A DNA stretch of 64,000 nt from Fusibacter tunisiensis (GTDB lineage: Bacteria > Bacillota > Clostridia > Peptostreptococcales > Acidaminobacteraceae): positions 1 through 64,000 of the forward strand of contig NZ_JAFBDT010000006.1 in assembly GCF_016908355.1 (NCBI RefSeq). Reading direction: 5' to 3'. The notes below the pieces were generated by a model, which did no database searches, had not been told where the DNA came from, and worked only from the letters and a program-made list of their open reading frames with translations. This document shows positions 17,023 to 26,407 of the stretch, one piece after another (positions within the stretch are counted from its first letter, which is position 1; every line of letters begins with the position of its first letter). The translations under genes and the position numbers were made by a program.

Positions 17023-18192
17023 CTAAAGAATTTCATCTTTAAAACTGGTTCCATATGGCGTTTTATCAATTCCAAGAATATCTGAAACGGTTGCCGCAAT
17101 GTCTGAAAATGTCTTACGCGTTCCAAGATCAACACCTTGTTTAACCGATTTTCCATATGCCAAAATTGGAATATACTCACGTGTATGGTCTGTACCTTTA
17201 TACCCTGGGTCATTGCCATGATCAGCCATGATGATTAAAATGTCGTCCTCACGCATCGCCTCAAACATTTCAGGCAATCGAGCGTCTACTTCTTCCAAAG
17301 CAGCCTTATACCCTTCAACATTACGTCTATGACCAAATTTAGCATCAAAATCTACCAAATTTGTAAATAAAATTCCTTTAAAGTCTTGCTTAAGATAATG
17401 GATCGTTTGGTCTACACCATCCATATTATCGGTTGTGTGTACATCTTCCGTTATCCCTTCACCATCATAAATATCTACAATTTTTCCAACTGCTTTCACT
17501 TCAAGACCAGCCTCTTTCGCAAAGTCTAAAACAGTTTTATCAAAAGGTTTAAGAGAGTAATCTCTTCTATTTGGTGTTCTTTGAAAATTACCAGGCTCGC
17601 CAACAAATGGACGTGCAATTACCCTTGCAACTTGATCATCCCCTCTTAGGATTTCCCGTGCAATTTCACACATAGTATACAATTCTTCAAGTGGAATCAC
17701 GGATTCATGAGCTGCAATTTGAAAAACACTGTCTGCAGAAGTATAAACAATGGGGTTGCCTGTTTTCATATGTTCTTCTCCCAATTCTTCCAAAACTACA
17801 GTTCCGGAAGCTGGCTTATTGCACAAAACCTTTCTGCCTGTTTTTTCTTCAAAAGCTTGAATCACATGCGGTGGAAAACCATCCGGATACGTTTTAAACG
17901 GTTTTTCAATATAAAGCCCTGCAATTTCCCAATGTCCTGTAGTAGTATCCTTCCCATTTGAAGCTTCCATAGATCTACCAAATGCGCCAATTGGATTTTT
18001 TTCAGCCGGTAGATAGTCAACACCTTCTATGTTTCCAAGCCCTAATTTAAGCATGTTTGGGATTTTAAAAGCCCCAGGAGATTTAGCAACACTTCCCAGC
18101 GTGTTAACCCCCACATCGCCAAATTTTTCAGAATCCGGTAAAGCGCCTATTCCAACACTGTCTAAAACAAATAATATCACTCTGTTAATCAT
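17023..18192 (-). CDS. deoB: Phosphopentomutase
   Basis: 389 residues, standard length. It interconverts (deoxy)ribose 1-phosphate and 5-phosphate and belongs to the alkaline phosphatase superfamily. Metal-binding marks are [12 protein letters not shown] at the N-terminus, [10 protein letters not shown] near 85 with the active-site threonine, the [10 protein letters not shown] block near 285 and ADHGNDPG near 323. A GGAGG site supports the start. It is the first gene of the salvage operon, just after the xerD terminator. Confidence 0.96.
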   Translation of the reverse strand: MINRVILFVLDSVGIGALPDSEKFGDVGVNTLGSVAKSPGAFKIPNMLKLGLGNIEGVDYLPAEKNPIGAFGRSMEASNGKDTTTGHWEIAGLYIEKPFKTYPDGFPPHVIQAFEEKTGRKVLCNKPASGTVVLEELGEEHMKTGNPIVYTSADSVFQIAAHESVIPLEELYTMCEIAREILRGDDQVARVIARPFVGEPGNFQRTPNRRDYSLKPFDKTVLDFAKEAGLEVKAVGKIVDIYDGEGITEDVHTTDNMDGVDQTIHYLKQDFKGILFTNLVDFDAKFGHRRNVEGYKAALEEVDARLPEMFEAMREDDILIIMADHGNDPGYKGTDHTREYIPILAYGKSVKQGVDLGTRKTFSDIAATVSDILGIDKTPYGTSFKDEIL

Positions 18193-18212
18193 GAGATTTC
18201 CTCCTCTTTCTT

Positions 18213-18241
18213 AAAAAAAATTAGAGCCTATCTTAGGCTCT
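18213..18241 (-). terminator. Rho-independent terminator overlapping the xerD stop codon
   Basis: An 8-bp perfect stem (AGAGCCTA 18223-18230 with TAGGCTCT 18234-18241) with a three-base loop, followed on the minus strand by eight U. The xerD stop codon (18235-18233) lies in the hairpin, so the last codons of xerD form half the stem. Confidence 0.88.
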
Positions 18242-19114
18242 AGGATGTGCTTTTTCATAAACGTCTTTGATTTTTGAATTCGACATTTCAAGATATATTT
18301 GTGTAGAAGCCACATCAGAGTGCCCCATCATTTCCTGAACTGCTCTTAAGTCAGCGCCATTTTGAACCAAATGAAAAGCAAAAGAATGACGTAAGGTGTG
18401 AGGGGTAATCTTCTTGCCAATTCCAGCATCTTCAGAATACCGTTTAACGACCTTCCAAAATCCCTGACGTGTCATCCGCTTCCCATAATAATTTACAAAT
18501 AACGCTTCATTGTCTTCGTTAATCAACTGTGTCCTAGCAAGATTCAAATATGATTCTACTGCTTTTGATGCCATTGAACCAAGCGGCACAACTCTGCTTT
18601 TAGAGTGATGTGTACATCTGATGTATCCCATAGCCGTATTCACATCCGATAGGTTTAAGTCAATCAACTCTGAAACTCGAATTCCAGTTGCATAAAGCAA
18701 CTCAATCATAGCTTTATCCCGTTTGCCTATGGGTGTCCGTATGTCTGGACTAGATATAAGTTTTTCAACTTCACTTAAAGTCAACACTGCAGGCATCTTC
18801 TTCTCAGCCTTAGGTGCTTCCAACTCTAATGAAGGATTAGTTTCTATATACCCTTTATTGTGAAGAAATCCAAAAAAAGTTCTTAAAGAAGCAACATTTC
18901 TTGATAAAGTTGCATTGGCCTTGCCTGATTTCTTAAGTTTCAACACATATTTAAGCAAATCAACACTTTTAATGTGTGTTAATTCTGTAATCTTCTCTTC
19001 ATCTAAATAATAGCCAAAATACCTTAAATCTCTTTTATAGGATTGAACTGTGTTGTCGGACAAATTCCTATGATCCCTTAAAAACACTTCAAAATCCTGA
19101 ACAGACTTCTCCAT
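18233..19114 (-). CDS. xerD: Tyrosine recombinase XerD
   Basis: 293 residues, typical of chromosome-dimer recombinases. The SAM-like N-terminal domain (1-85) is followed by the catalytic domain. The active residues are readable: R in ATGIRVSEL near 147, K near 172, HTLRHSFA near 240-247, the second H in MGHSDVAST near 266, and the tyrosine in TQIYLE near 276. It resolves chromosome dimers at dif together with XerC or alone. No phage genes lie near it. Its stop codon sits inside a terminator. Confidence 0.93.
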   Translation of the reverse strand: MEKSVQDFEVFLRDHRNLSDNTVQSYKRDLRYFGYYLDEEKITELTHIKSVDLLKYVLKLKKSGKANATLSRNVASLRTFFGFLHNKGYIETNPSLELEAPKAEKKMPAVLTLSEVEKLISSPDIRTPIGKRDKAMIELLYATGIRVSELIDLNLSDVNTAMGYIRCTHHSKSRVVPLGSMASKAVESYLNLARTQLINEDNEALFVNYYGKRMTRQGFWKVVKRYSEDAGIGKKITPHTLRHSFAFHLVQNGADLRAVQEMMGHSDVASTQIYLEMSNSKIKDVYEKAHPRA

Positions 19115-19186
19115 AACAAACCCCTATTCTAATCTTATCCATTTCTTAAAATAAATAAAGACATATTGCTTTCTTTTGTGGTTTTT

Positions 19187-20377
19187 CTACAATCTATTTG
19201 CCTTTAACGTTTTCTTTTGTTCGTACATTGCAGCATCGGCTTCATGAATGAGTTGAATCACGTTGTTGTGTTTTCTAGGATGATATTCGGTAAACCCAAC
19301 GCTGGCACTAACAGGAAACACAAATTGCCCAGATGCATTAAATTTAAAAATATCATCCTGAATACGATACCATACTTTTCGGGCTTGATGGACATCACAC
19401 TTTTTAAAAATCACCATAAATTCATCGCCACCCAACCGTGTCACGACATCATTTTCTCTAAGGTTGGTCTCAATTATTTCTGTAATCTTTTTAATCAGTA
19501 GATCGCCTTCTTTATGGCCATACTTATCATTAACAAGTTTTAAATCATTTATATCAATGTAAGCAACAGTCAAATCATACGACTGTACAATTGAATTCAT
19601 CATAGATTCTTTAAGAAAGTTAAGACCAGCTTCTCTGTTTAAGGCACCTGTCATGAGATCCGTTTCAGCCTTCACCTTATAACTTTCCATATTATTGTCA
19701 ACAATAAACAATCGATTCAACAAAATAACAACAGCAAAGGTGAGAATTGTTGTGAGCATATAGTTGCTGTTCATATATAGGCCAATTGAAACATTTTCTG
19801 CTTGTTCCACCAAGCCACTGGATATAATTTTCACCAAATTTACAAATGTATTTTTTTGGTTAAACACAATAAATGCAAAAACGATTACATTGCTTAAAAG
19901 CAATGTGCGTTCCATTTCCTTGTTAAAATGTGTAATTTTTTTGAAAATACGCATAATCATTTGATAGTATTTTAGCAAAAGCAAATATAAGATCCAGTAA
20001 ATAAAAACAACTTTATAACTTGAGTAGAAGAATACAACTCGATAATCAACGACTGACTTAAAGAGAAGAACATTTAGATTTGACGTCATCATAGAAGATA
20101 AAGTGACAATTAAGAACAAAAACAAAATTGATAAAGAGGCAATAAAAGAGCTTATACCATAGACCCATTTTAAATAGAAAATTAAAAAGCCATAAAAAAT
20201 AACCACATAAACTAACTGATTTAAACTAAAAACACAAACAAAAAAAACCATAAAAACCAACAGGATAATATGTTTTCTAATATCCTGTGTCCTTAAACCG
20301 GGTACAATATTGGCAAGTCCATAAACAATGGATAGTGCGCCTAATGTTGAATAGATGAGTTCTAAAAATAGCGTCAT
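19187..20377 (-). CDS. Membrane-bound GGDEF protein, predicted diguanylate cyclase
   Basis: About 396 residues. The N-terminal half (about 1-225) holds six to eight hydrophobic segments, so it is an integral membrane sensor of unknown input. The GGDEF domain spans about 235-395 with DLTVAYIDINDLKLVNDKYGH and the intact active motif RLGGDEFM near 310. There is no RxxD inhibitory site just before it that I can clearly see. It should make cyclic di-GMP. A GGAGAAGG site precedes the ATG at 20377. It starts just after recN, so it may be co-transcribed with argR-recN. Confidence 0.88.
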   Translation of the reverse strand: MTLFLELIYSTLGALSIVYGLANIVPGLRTQDIRKHIILLVFMVFFVCVFSLNQLVYVVIFYGFLIFYLKWVYGISSFIASLSILFLFLIVTLSSMMTSNLNVLLFKSVVDYRVVFFYSSYKVVFIYWILYLLLLKYYQMIMRIFKKITHFNKEMERTLLLSNVIVFAFIVFNQKNTFVNLVKIISSGLVEQAENVSIGLYMNSNYMLTTILTFAVVILLNRLFIVDNNMESYKVKAETDLMTGALNREAGLNFLKESMMNSIVQSYDLTVAYIDINDLKLVNDKYGHKEGDLLIKKITEIIETNLRENDVVTRLGGDEFMVIFKKCDVHQARKVWYRIQDDIFKFNASGQFVFPVSASVGFTEYHPRKHNNVIQLIHEADAAMYEQKKTLKANRL

Positions 20378-20398
20378 CTGTCCTTCTCCCATTATAGA

Positions 20399-22090
20399 TT
20401 ACGTATAAGCTTCCTTTTTTTTAGCAGCTTTTAATAGCATTTCTCTCGCATGTTGATTTGTCGTTTCAGTATGTTCGAAACCGCCAACAAGCCTTGCAAT
20501 TTCTTCTTGGATTGTGTGTTCTGATAGGGTTTCTATCTCAGTTAATGTCTCACCATCAAATTGACTTTTTTTAATTAAAAGATGATGGTCTGCAAACACA
20601 GCAATCTGAGGCAAATGGGTAATACAAATAATTTGTGCATACTGTGAAAGTTTCGCAAGTTTTTCACCAACGACATTGGCTGTAAGACCACTGATTCCAG
20701 AATCAATCTCATCAAAAAACAAAGTTGGCATAGCATCCATTTGACCAAGAACAATTTTTATACCAAGCATAATTCGAGAAAGTTCACCGCCTGACACAAC
20801 TTTTTTAAGCGGCCTAAGCGGATGCCCTGCATTGGTGGAGATTTGAAATTCTATAAGGTCAACACCTGTTGGCCCTGGCATAGTTTTTTCTGTTAACTGA
20901 ACCTTAAACTTTGCTTCTTTCATGTTTAATTCCACAAGTTCAGCCATCAATGCTTTCTCTAAAGAATGTGCCGCTTTCTCACGTCTTTTAGACAATTCAT
21001 GGCTAGCAACATCATATTTTTTCAGGATAAGCTCATAGCGTTTCTTTTGTGTCTGTAGATCAGACGCCACTTGTTCATATGACTCTAGCTCTGTCCTAAG
21101 TCTCTTAAGTTGTGATTTAAGTTCAGCGATGGTCTGACAATTATATTTGGATTTCAGTTGGTTGATTTCATCCAATCTGCGTTCAACCTGATCCAAACGT
21201 TCCGGATTTTGTTCCAACTGGTCTTGATAATGCACCACTTCTTTTGCAAGATCATCCATCATAAAAAAGAGTTCGCTAAACCGTTCAGAAAAATTCTTAA
21301 GGGGCTCATTATAATCGGCTACCTTTTGAAATGCGCCAGAAAAAGAGGCTAGTGATGTTACAACACCATCTCCATATTCTCCGGATAACCAGTTTCTTGC
21401 TCTTTCAAACAACTCTTGTATACTGTCAAGTTCGCCAAGAACTTTAAATTCACGCTCCAGTGTCATATCTTCACCGTCAACTAAGCCTGCTGTTTCCAAT
21501 TCATTGACTTGAAAAATCAAAAAATCCATTTGTCTCTGGCGATCTTTATTCTTAAGTTCCAAGTTTCGAATGTCTTTCTGAATTTGATTCAACTCTAAAT
21601 AGAGTTTATGCACCTCATTCAGAAAGTCAGATATTTCTTGTGTGCCATAAGTATCCAAAAAATTTAACTGTTCATCGGGATTTAACAAGACCTGATTGTC
21701 ATGCTGGCCATGTATGTCTATCAAAAACTGTGTGACATATTTTAAATGCGTTAAAGTTGCAATTTGACCATTAATACGAGAAATACTTTTTCCTTTTGCT
21801 TGAATCTCGCGTGTAATCGTTATGATATCCGGATCAACAGAAAATCCATTATTTTCTAAATATAAATTCACTTGCTTATTTGTAAAAAAACCAGCACGTA
21901 TAATTGCTGTTTCTTTTCCAATCTTTACATGGTCCTTATTTGCCTGTCCTCCAAGTACCAAAGCAATTGCACCCAGCACCATGGATTTACCAGCGCCTGT
22001 TTCACCTGTGATGGTATTAAAACCTTCTTTAAAATCAATTACTGCTTCATCAATGAGTATAAAATCTTTAACATACAGTTCAAACAGCAT
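20399..22090 (-). CDS. recN: DNA repair protein RecN
   Basis: 563 residues, the usual size. RecN is an SMC-like ATPase that holds broken DNA ends for recombinational repair. The Walker A ITGETGAGKSMVLGAI is at 28-43, the coiled-coil arms cover about 150-370, the ABC signature VSGGELSRIMLGIK is near 428, and Walker B TLFFDEIDSGISG near 453. GGAGG lies before the ATG. It follows argR as in most Firmicutes. Confidence 0.96.
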   Translation of the reverse strand: MLFELYVKDFILIDEAVIDFKEGFNTITGETGAGKSMVLGAIALVLGGQANKDHVKIGKETAIIRAGFFTNKQVNLYLENNGFSVDPDIITITREIQAKGKSISRINGQIATLTHLKYVTQFLIDIHGQHDNQVLLNPDEQLNFLDTYGTQEISDFLNEVHKLYLELNQIQKDIRNLELKNKDRQRQMDFLIFQVNELETAGLVDGEDMTLEREFKVLGELDSIQELFERARNWLSGEYGDGVVTSLASFSGAFQKVADYNEPLKNFSERFSELFFMMDDLAKEVVHYQDQLEQNPERLDQVERRLDEINQLKSKYNCQTIAELKSQLKRLRTELESYEQVASDLQTQKKRYELILKKYDVASHELSKRREKAAHSLEKALMAELVELNMKEAKFKVQLTEKTMPGPTGVDLIEFQISTNAGHPLRPLKKVVSGGELSRIMLGIKIVLGQMDAMPTLFFDEIDSGISGLTANVVGEKLAKLSQYAQIICITHLPQIAVFADHHLLIKKSQFDGETLTEIETLSEHTIQEEIARLVGGFEHTETTNQHAREMLLKAAKKKEAYT

Positions 22091-22109
22091 AAGGCCTCCC
22101 TCAGTTAAC

Positions 22110-22559
22110 TTATGAAAGCAATTCCTTAAAACGGTTCATAATTTCGTCACGCTTCAATTCATCCTTAATCAATAAAAAAATGGTGTCATCTCCCGCAATA
22201 CTACCGACGATTTCTTTAAAATTAAATGCATCAATTGCAACCGCTGCACCACCGGCAGATCCCACAAGCGTTTTCACGACAATAATATTTCCAGCATAAT
22301 CAATTGAAGTTATAGAATTTCTGAATATCTTCAAAAACCGATCATTGACAACGCCTTCTTTTTCTTTTGTTGACGCGTATTTATAACGGCCATCTTTGGT
22401 TAAAACTTTAATCAAACGCATCTCTTTAATATCTCTAGATACTGTTGCCTGTGTTACCTTAAATCCAGATTGTTGCAATTCCAGTGCTAATTCTTCTTGT
22501 GTTTCAATATCCATTTTTTCAATGATTTCCAAAATTTTTGAATGCCTGGTGTACTTCAT
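22110..22559 (-). CDS. argR: Arginine repressor ArgR
   Basis: 149 residues, typical. The N-terminal winged helix (1-70) has QATVSRDIKEMRLIKV, and the C-terminal domain that binds arginine and forms hexamers has GSAGGAAVAIDAF and GDDTIFLLI. It represses arginine synthesis or activates catabolism when arginine is high. No arginine-deiminase genes are in the window, but arginine-derived ornithine would feed the ornithine operon at 57-64 kb. It has its own promoter upstream and sits before recN. Confidence 0.95.
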   Translation of the reverse strand: MKYTRHSKILEIIEKMDIETQEELALELQQSGFKVTQATVSRDIKEMRLIKVLTKDGRYKYASTKEKEGVVNDRFLKIFRNSITSIDYAGNIIVVKTLVGSAGGAAVAIDAFNFKEIVGSIAGDDTIFLLIKDELKRDEIMNRFKELLS

Positions 22560-22582
22560 ACTTTTCCCTCCCCAACACTCTT

Positions 22583-22611
22583 ATTATAGTATACTATTAA
22601 ATTTTAGTAAA
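22583..22611 (-). promoter_or_regulatory. Predicted sigma-A promoter of argR
   Basis: On the minus strand TTTACT (22611-22606), 17 bases, TATAAT (22588-22583). A small palindrome, TAGTATACTA (22587-22596), overlaps the -10 box and could be an operator, but it does not match the standard ARG box. Confidence 0.6.
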
Positions 22612-22622
22612 ATATTATCTCT

Positions 22623-23180
22623 CTAAAAAAAGACTAGACTGATTACGCCTCCCATTGCAATATAAAAAAGAGGATGTTTTTGATATTTTCGAATCAATAA
22701 ATAAAAAACACCAAACATCAAAAGCGCTTTTAAGTCAATTCCTTCTAATGGCCTATAAATAACGCCCCCATCTCCGTGATAAAGAGAAACTAAAGCTACC
22801 TGGAGCACTGATGTGCCCACAAGTCCAATTACTGTGGCTTTAAGTCCTACAAATGCAGCTTGTACAGCAGGATGTCTGTTAAACTTTGAAAGAAATTTTC
22901 CCAATAATATTGCCAATATAAATGCAGGTGCAATGATTACAATTGATGCCAGAAGTGCACCTAAAACACCAAATTCCCTATACCCAATATAGGTTGCCAT
23001 ATTAATTGCAATGGGACCAGGTGTTGACTGAGAAATGGCAATCAAATCTGTAAAATGACTGTCCGTTAGCCATGCATTTTCAATAGAAATGTCTCTAAGA
23101 ATCGGGATCATCGCCAAGCCACCGCCATATGTAAACAATCCGATTTTTAGGAATTCAAATAAAAAAAAGATGAGTTTCAT
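22623..23180 (-). CDS. ChrA family transporter, half-size subunit (second)
   Basis: 185 residues with about five hydrophobic segments. The family marks FLKIGLFTYGGGLAMIPIL near the N-terminus and SQSTPGPIAINMATYIGYREFG near 49-70 are intact. ChrA half-size (about 190-residue) proteins act in pairs and export or exchange chromate in some bacteria; in clostridia their real substrate is often unknown. The start overlaps the stop of the first half (ATGA), so translation is coupled. Confidence 0.85.
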   Translation of the reverse strand: MKLIFFLFEFLKIGLFTYGGGLAMIPILRDISIENAWLTDSHFTDLIAISQSTPGPIAINMATYIGYREFGVLGALLASIVIIAPAFILAILLGKFLSKFNRHPAVQAAFVGLKATVIGLVGTSVLQVALVSLYHGDGGVIYRPLEGIDLKALLMFGVFYLLIRKYQKHPLFYIAMGGVISLVFF

Positions 23181-23725
23181 GACCCCACCCGCTCTCTATA
23201 TGCATAAATGCCAAAAAAAGCACCAATAACAATTACAAGTAGGGGTGACACCAAATCAAAAAAAACAACACCAAATGCTAAAACCATAACTGCAAATGTT
23301 TTTTTATCAAAAACTGCCATTTTAAACAAACGTGTAAACGAATCGAGTAATAGGGCAAGAACAACCACACGAATCCCTCTGAAAATCTTTTGAACAACCT
23401 CCAAATGCCCAATCCTCTTATAAGCGATTGCGATAAAAGTTATAATGATAATTGAAGGTGTAATAACCCCGAGTGCTGCTGCAACTGCACCTGGAATGCC
23501 ATAAAGTTTATAGCCAATCATAGTGGAGGCGTTTGACGCAACCACGCCAGGTAACGTTTGGGAAAGCGAATAACTTTCAAGAATAGATTCCATATCTAGA
23601 AGGTTTTTGTCTTCCGCCAGTTCACGCTCTAAAATAGGCAACATAGCATACCCACCGCCAATTGTGAGAATGCCAACTTTAAAAAAGATCATATACAATT
23701 TTAAAAGTTTTTTTAAAAAATCCAT
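23177..23725 (-). CDS. ChrA family transporter, half-size subunit (first)
   Basis: About 182 residues with hydrophobic segments. FFKVGILTIGGGYAMLPILE near the N-terminus and YSLSQTLPGVVASNASTMIGY near 45-66 match the family. AAGGA lies before the ATG at 23725; an upstream TTG in the same frame overlaps that site. It pairs with the next gene to make a two-protein transporter. Both genes are inserted between tlyA and argR, where many clostridia carry an NAD kinase gene. Confidence 0.85.
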   Translation of the reverse strand: MDFLKKLLKLYMIFFKVGILTIGGGYAMLPILERELAEDKNLLDMESILESYSLSQTLPGVVASNASTMIGYKLYGIPGAVAAALGVITPSIIIITFIAIAYKRIGHLEVVQKIFRGIRVVVLALLLDSFTRLFKMAVFDKKTFAVMVLAFGVVFFDLVSPLLVIVIGAFFGIYAYRERVGS

Positions 23726-23746
23726 ACGTTCCTTCAATCTATTGTT

Positions 23747-24550
23747 TTAGTCATGCAATTGGCCGTGAGCCTCATTAACCAATTTTTTTACGCCGTTAAA
23801 AGCGTCATCACAAACACGAGTCTTTTTCCCATACGCCAAAAATTCAATGTTTCCTTTAGGCCCTTTTATAGGTGAAAACGTAATGTCTTTTACACAAAAA
23901 CCAGCAGATGCAGCAAATGTCAAAACTTTGTCAATCACGAGTTCATGGACTTTAGAATCCCTTATAACCCCACTCTTTTTTGTATAGGCCCTACCCGCTT
24001 CAAATTGAGGCTTGATTAAAAATACAATTTCACCTTCCTCTTCCAAAAGTTCATAGGCAACCGGCAAAACAAGTGATAGCGATATAAAAGAAACATCAAT
24101 GCTTATAAAATCCACTTGCTTGTTGATTTGTTCTGATGTAACATACCGGATATTCGTCCGTTCCATGTTGGTAACTTGAGGGTGATTTCTTAATTTCCAA
24201 TCCAGTTGACCATAACCCACATCAATTGAAAACACATGTGATGCGCCATTTTGAAGCATACAATCGGTAAAGCCACCTGTTGATGCACCAATATCCATAC
24301 AAACTTTACCCTTAAGATTCAAGCCATAAAGGTCAATGGCTTTTTCTAGTTTTAGCCCGCCTCGACTCACATAGGGAATCGGATTGCCTTTGATCTCTAT
24401 CACAGATTCAACATCAACTTTGGTTCCCGGCTTGTCCACACGCATTTGATTCACAAACACAAGTCCTGCCATAATGTGTTTCTGTGCTTTTTCTCTCGAT
24501 TCAATGTTAAACTTTTCAACAAGAAGTACATCTATTCTTTCTTTAGCCAT
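23747..24550 (-). CDS. tlyA: TlyA family rRNA 2'-O-methyltransferase (S4 plus FtsJ-like domains)
   Basis: 267 residues. An S4 RNA-binding domain (residues 1-60, with RIDVLLVEKFNIESREKA) is followed by an FtsJ-like AdoMet fold with DIGASTGGFTDCMLQ near 83 and a KPQFE block near 178. Characterised TlyA proteins methylate ribose 2'-OH of rRNA (and give capreomycin sensitivity); the older name is haemolysin A. It overlaps dxs by eight bases, the usual dxs-tlyA neighbourhood. Confidence 0.92.
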   Translation of the reverse strand: MAKERIDVLLVEKFNIESREKAQKHIMAGLVFVNQMRVDKPGTKVDVESVIEIKGNPIPYVSRGGLKLEKAIDLYGLNLKGKVCMDIGASTGGFTDCMLQNGASHVFSIDVGYGQLDWKLRNHPQVTNMERTNIRYVTSEQINKQVDFISIDVSFISLSLVLPVAYELLEEEGEIVFLIKPQFEAGRAYTKKSGVIRDSKVHELVIDKVLTFAASAGFCVKDITFSPIKGPKGNIEFLAYGKKTRVCDDAFNGVKKLVNEAHGQLHD

Positions 24551-26405
24551 TCAGCACCTCTTTTATCTGTTTTGCAATCCCTTCCGCATCTAGTCCGTGA
24601 AATCTTAGAAGGTCTGAAACATCCCCCTGCTCAATGAATTCATCTTTATACCCAATTCGGTAAGTTAGAGCATTATTTATCTTCCCAGATAAGCCTCGTA
24701 AAACCGCATCACCAAAGCCACCAATAACAGTATGGTCTTCCACAGTTATAATATATTTATGTCCAGCGACTAAACTTTCCAACAGATCATGTGCCATTGG
24801 TTTAATTTGTGGAACATGAATCACTGTCGGTGAAAATCCAATTTCACTTGCAACCCTCTGTGACGCTTCAAGTGCAATTAAACTCATTTTCCCTGTTGCA
24901 ATAACTGCAATCTTTTCTCCAGTCATCATGACTTCCGGTTCCCACCCTTCAGACGAAACAGGTGTGGAAAAATTCGCCATCCCCCTAGGGTATCTAATGG
25001 CAATTGGGCCCTCAAAATACTGTGCCGAATAAGTGAGCATGTTTCTAAGCTCATTCCCATCTTTTGGGGACAAAATTTTCAAATTTGGAATTGCATTTAA
25101 ATAGGAAATGTCAAAAATTCCATGATGCGTCTCCCCATCATTTCCTACAATTCCAGCTCGGTCTATGCAAAAAACAACTGGTAAATTTTGAATACACACA
25201 TCGTGGATAATTTGATCATAGGCACGCTGAAAAAAGGTAGAATAGATGGCAATATAAGGTTTTACGCCTTGCGTCGCCATCCCAGCACCCAATGTGACAG
25301 CATGTTGTTCCGAAATGCCCACATCAAAAATACGTTTTGGAAAAAGTCTTCTAAAGTTAGAGAGTCCCGTTCCTTCTATCATTGCGGCACTTATGGCTAC
25401 AATCTTACTGTTGTGTGTTGCCAATTCAACCAGCGTATCTCCAAATACTTTTGAATAATCCTCTTTTTCAACCGCTTCGATAACCTTAGCCGAATCAAAA
25501 CGACCAACACCATGGTAACGATTCGGGTGCTGCTCAGCAAAAGCGTATCCTTTTCCTTTTTGTGTTAACACATGGAGCAAAACGGGTTCTTTTGTTTTTT
25601 GAATCATCTTTAAATGCGCAATTAGGGCTTCTAAATCATGGCCATCAACAGGGCCTATATAGGTAATTCCAAGGTCTTCAAAAAATTGGCCGTTTTTTAC
25701 AAGATAATACTTTAGGCCACCTTTTAATCGACTAATAAACCGAACCATAGGGTCACCCACAGAAGGTACTTTTGACAATTTTCCTTTTGTTATCCCTTTA
25801 AGTGAAAAGTAGGTTTGATTTGTTCTTAATCGATTTAAAGCTCTTGACAGACCACCCACGTTTTCAGAAATTGACATTTCATTGTCATTTAAAATCAATT
25901 TTAGATTCACAGCAGAATGTCCCAAATGATTCATCGCCTCAAAAGCCATGCCACCTGTCATTGCACCATCTCCAATAATAGAGACGACATCATACGTTTC
26001 ATGTTTTAAATCCCGAGCCATGGCTATGCCAAGTCCCGCAGATATGGATGTACTGCTATGTCCCGTATCAAATTTATCGTGTTCAGACTCTGATCTTTTC
26101 GTAAAGCCGCTAAGCCCACCAAGTTGTCTTAGTGATGAAAATTCTGATTTGCGACCCGTCAGCAATTTGTGAACATAAGACTGATGGCTTACATCCCAAA
26201 TCATATGATCTTTAGGACTATCAAATACATAATGCAAGGCAATGGTTAGTTCCACAACCCCCAAATTCGAAGCCATATGGCCACCTGTTTTCGAAACAGA
26301 ATCCACTAAAAAATGTCTAATTTCATAAGCCAAAACTTTAAGTTCATCTATAGATAACGTTTTAATATCCTGAGGCCCTTTAATGCCATCCAAATATTTA
26401 TACAT
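24543..26405 (-). CDS. dxs: 1-deoxy-D-xylulose-5-phosphate synthase
   Basis: 620 residues. A thiamine diphosphate enzyme that joins pyruvate and glyceraldehyde 3-phosphate, the first MEP-pathway step. Visible marks are the WDVSHQSYVHK segment near 70-80 (most relatives have WDVGHQ), the cofactor motif GDGAMTGG near 145-152 with NDNEMSI near 173, and the transketolase middle-domain histidine region ISEQHAVTLGAG near 368. It follows the OapA-like gene with a two-base gap. With ispA and ispH it shows the MEP pathway is used here. Confidence 0.96.
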   Translation of the reverse strand: MYKYLDGIKGPQDIKTLSIDELKVLAYEIRHFLVDSVSKTGGHMASNLGVVELTIALHYVFDSPKDHMIWDVSHQSYVHKLLTGRKSEFSSLRQLGGLSGFTKRSESEHDKFDTGHSSTSISAGLGIAMARDLKHETYDVVSIIGDGAMTGGMAFEAMNHLGHSAVNLKLILNDNEMSISENVGGLSRALNRLRTNQTYFSLKGITKGKLSKVPSVGDPMVRFISRLKGGLKYYLVKNGQFFEDLGITYIGPVDGHDLEALIAHLKMIQKTKEPVLLHVLTQKGKGYAFAEQHPNRYHGVGRFDSAKVIEAVEKEDYSKVFGDTLVELATHNSKIVAISAAMIEGTGLSNFRRLFPKRIFDVGISEQHAVTLGAGMATQGVKPYIAIYSTFFQRAYDQIIHDVCIQNLPVVFCIDRAGIVGNDGETHHGIFDISYLNAIPNLKILSPKDGNELRNMLTYSAQYFEGPIAIRYPRGMANFSTPVSSEGWEPEVMMTGEKIAVIATGKMSLIALEASQRVASEIGFSPTVIHVPQIKPMAHDLLESLVAGHKYIITVEDHTVIGGFGDAVLRGLSGKINNALTYRIGYKDEFIEQGDVSDLLRFHGLDAEGIAKQIKEVLNG

Positions 26406-26407
26406 AT

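Noticed and set aside
18233-19114. Tyrosine recombinase as an integrase marking a prophage or genomic island
   Set aside because: Size and motifs fit XerD, no phage or att repeats are seen, and housekeeping genes lie on both sides.
22623-23725. The two ChrA halves as one gene split by a frameshift
   Set aside because: Both halves have their own N-terminal family motif and ribosome binding site, and half-size ChrA pairs are a known arrangement.
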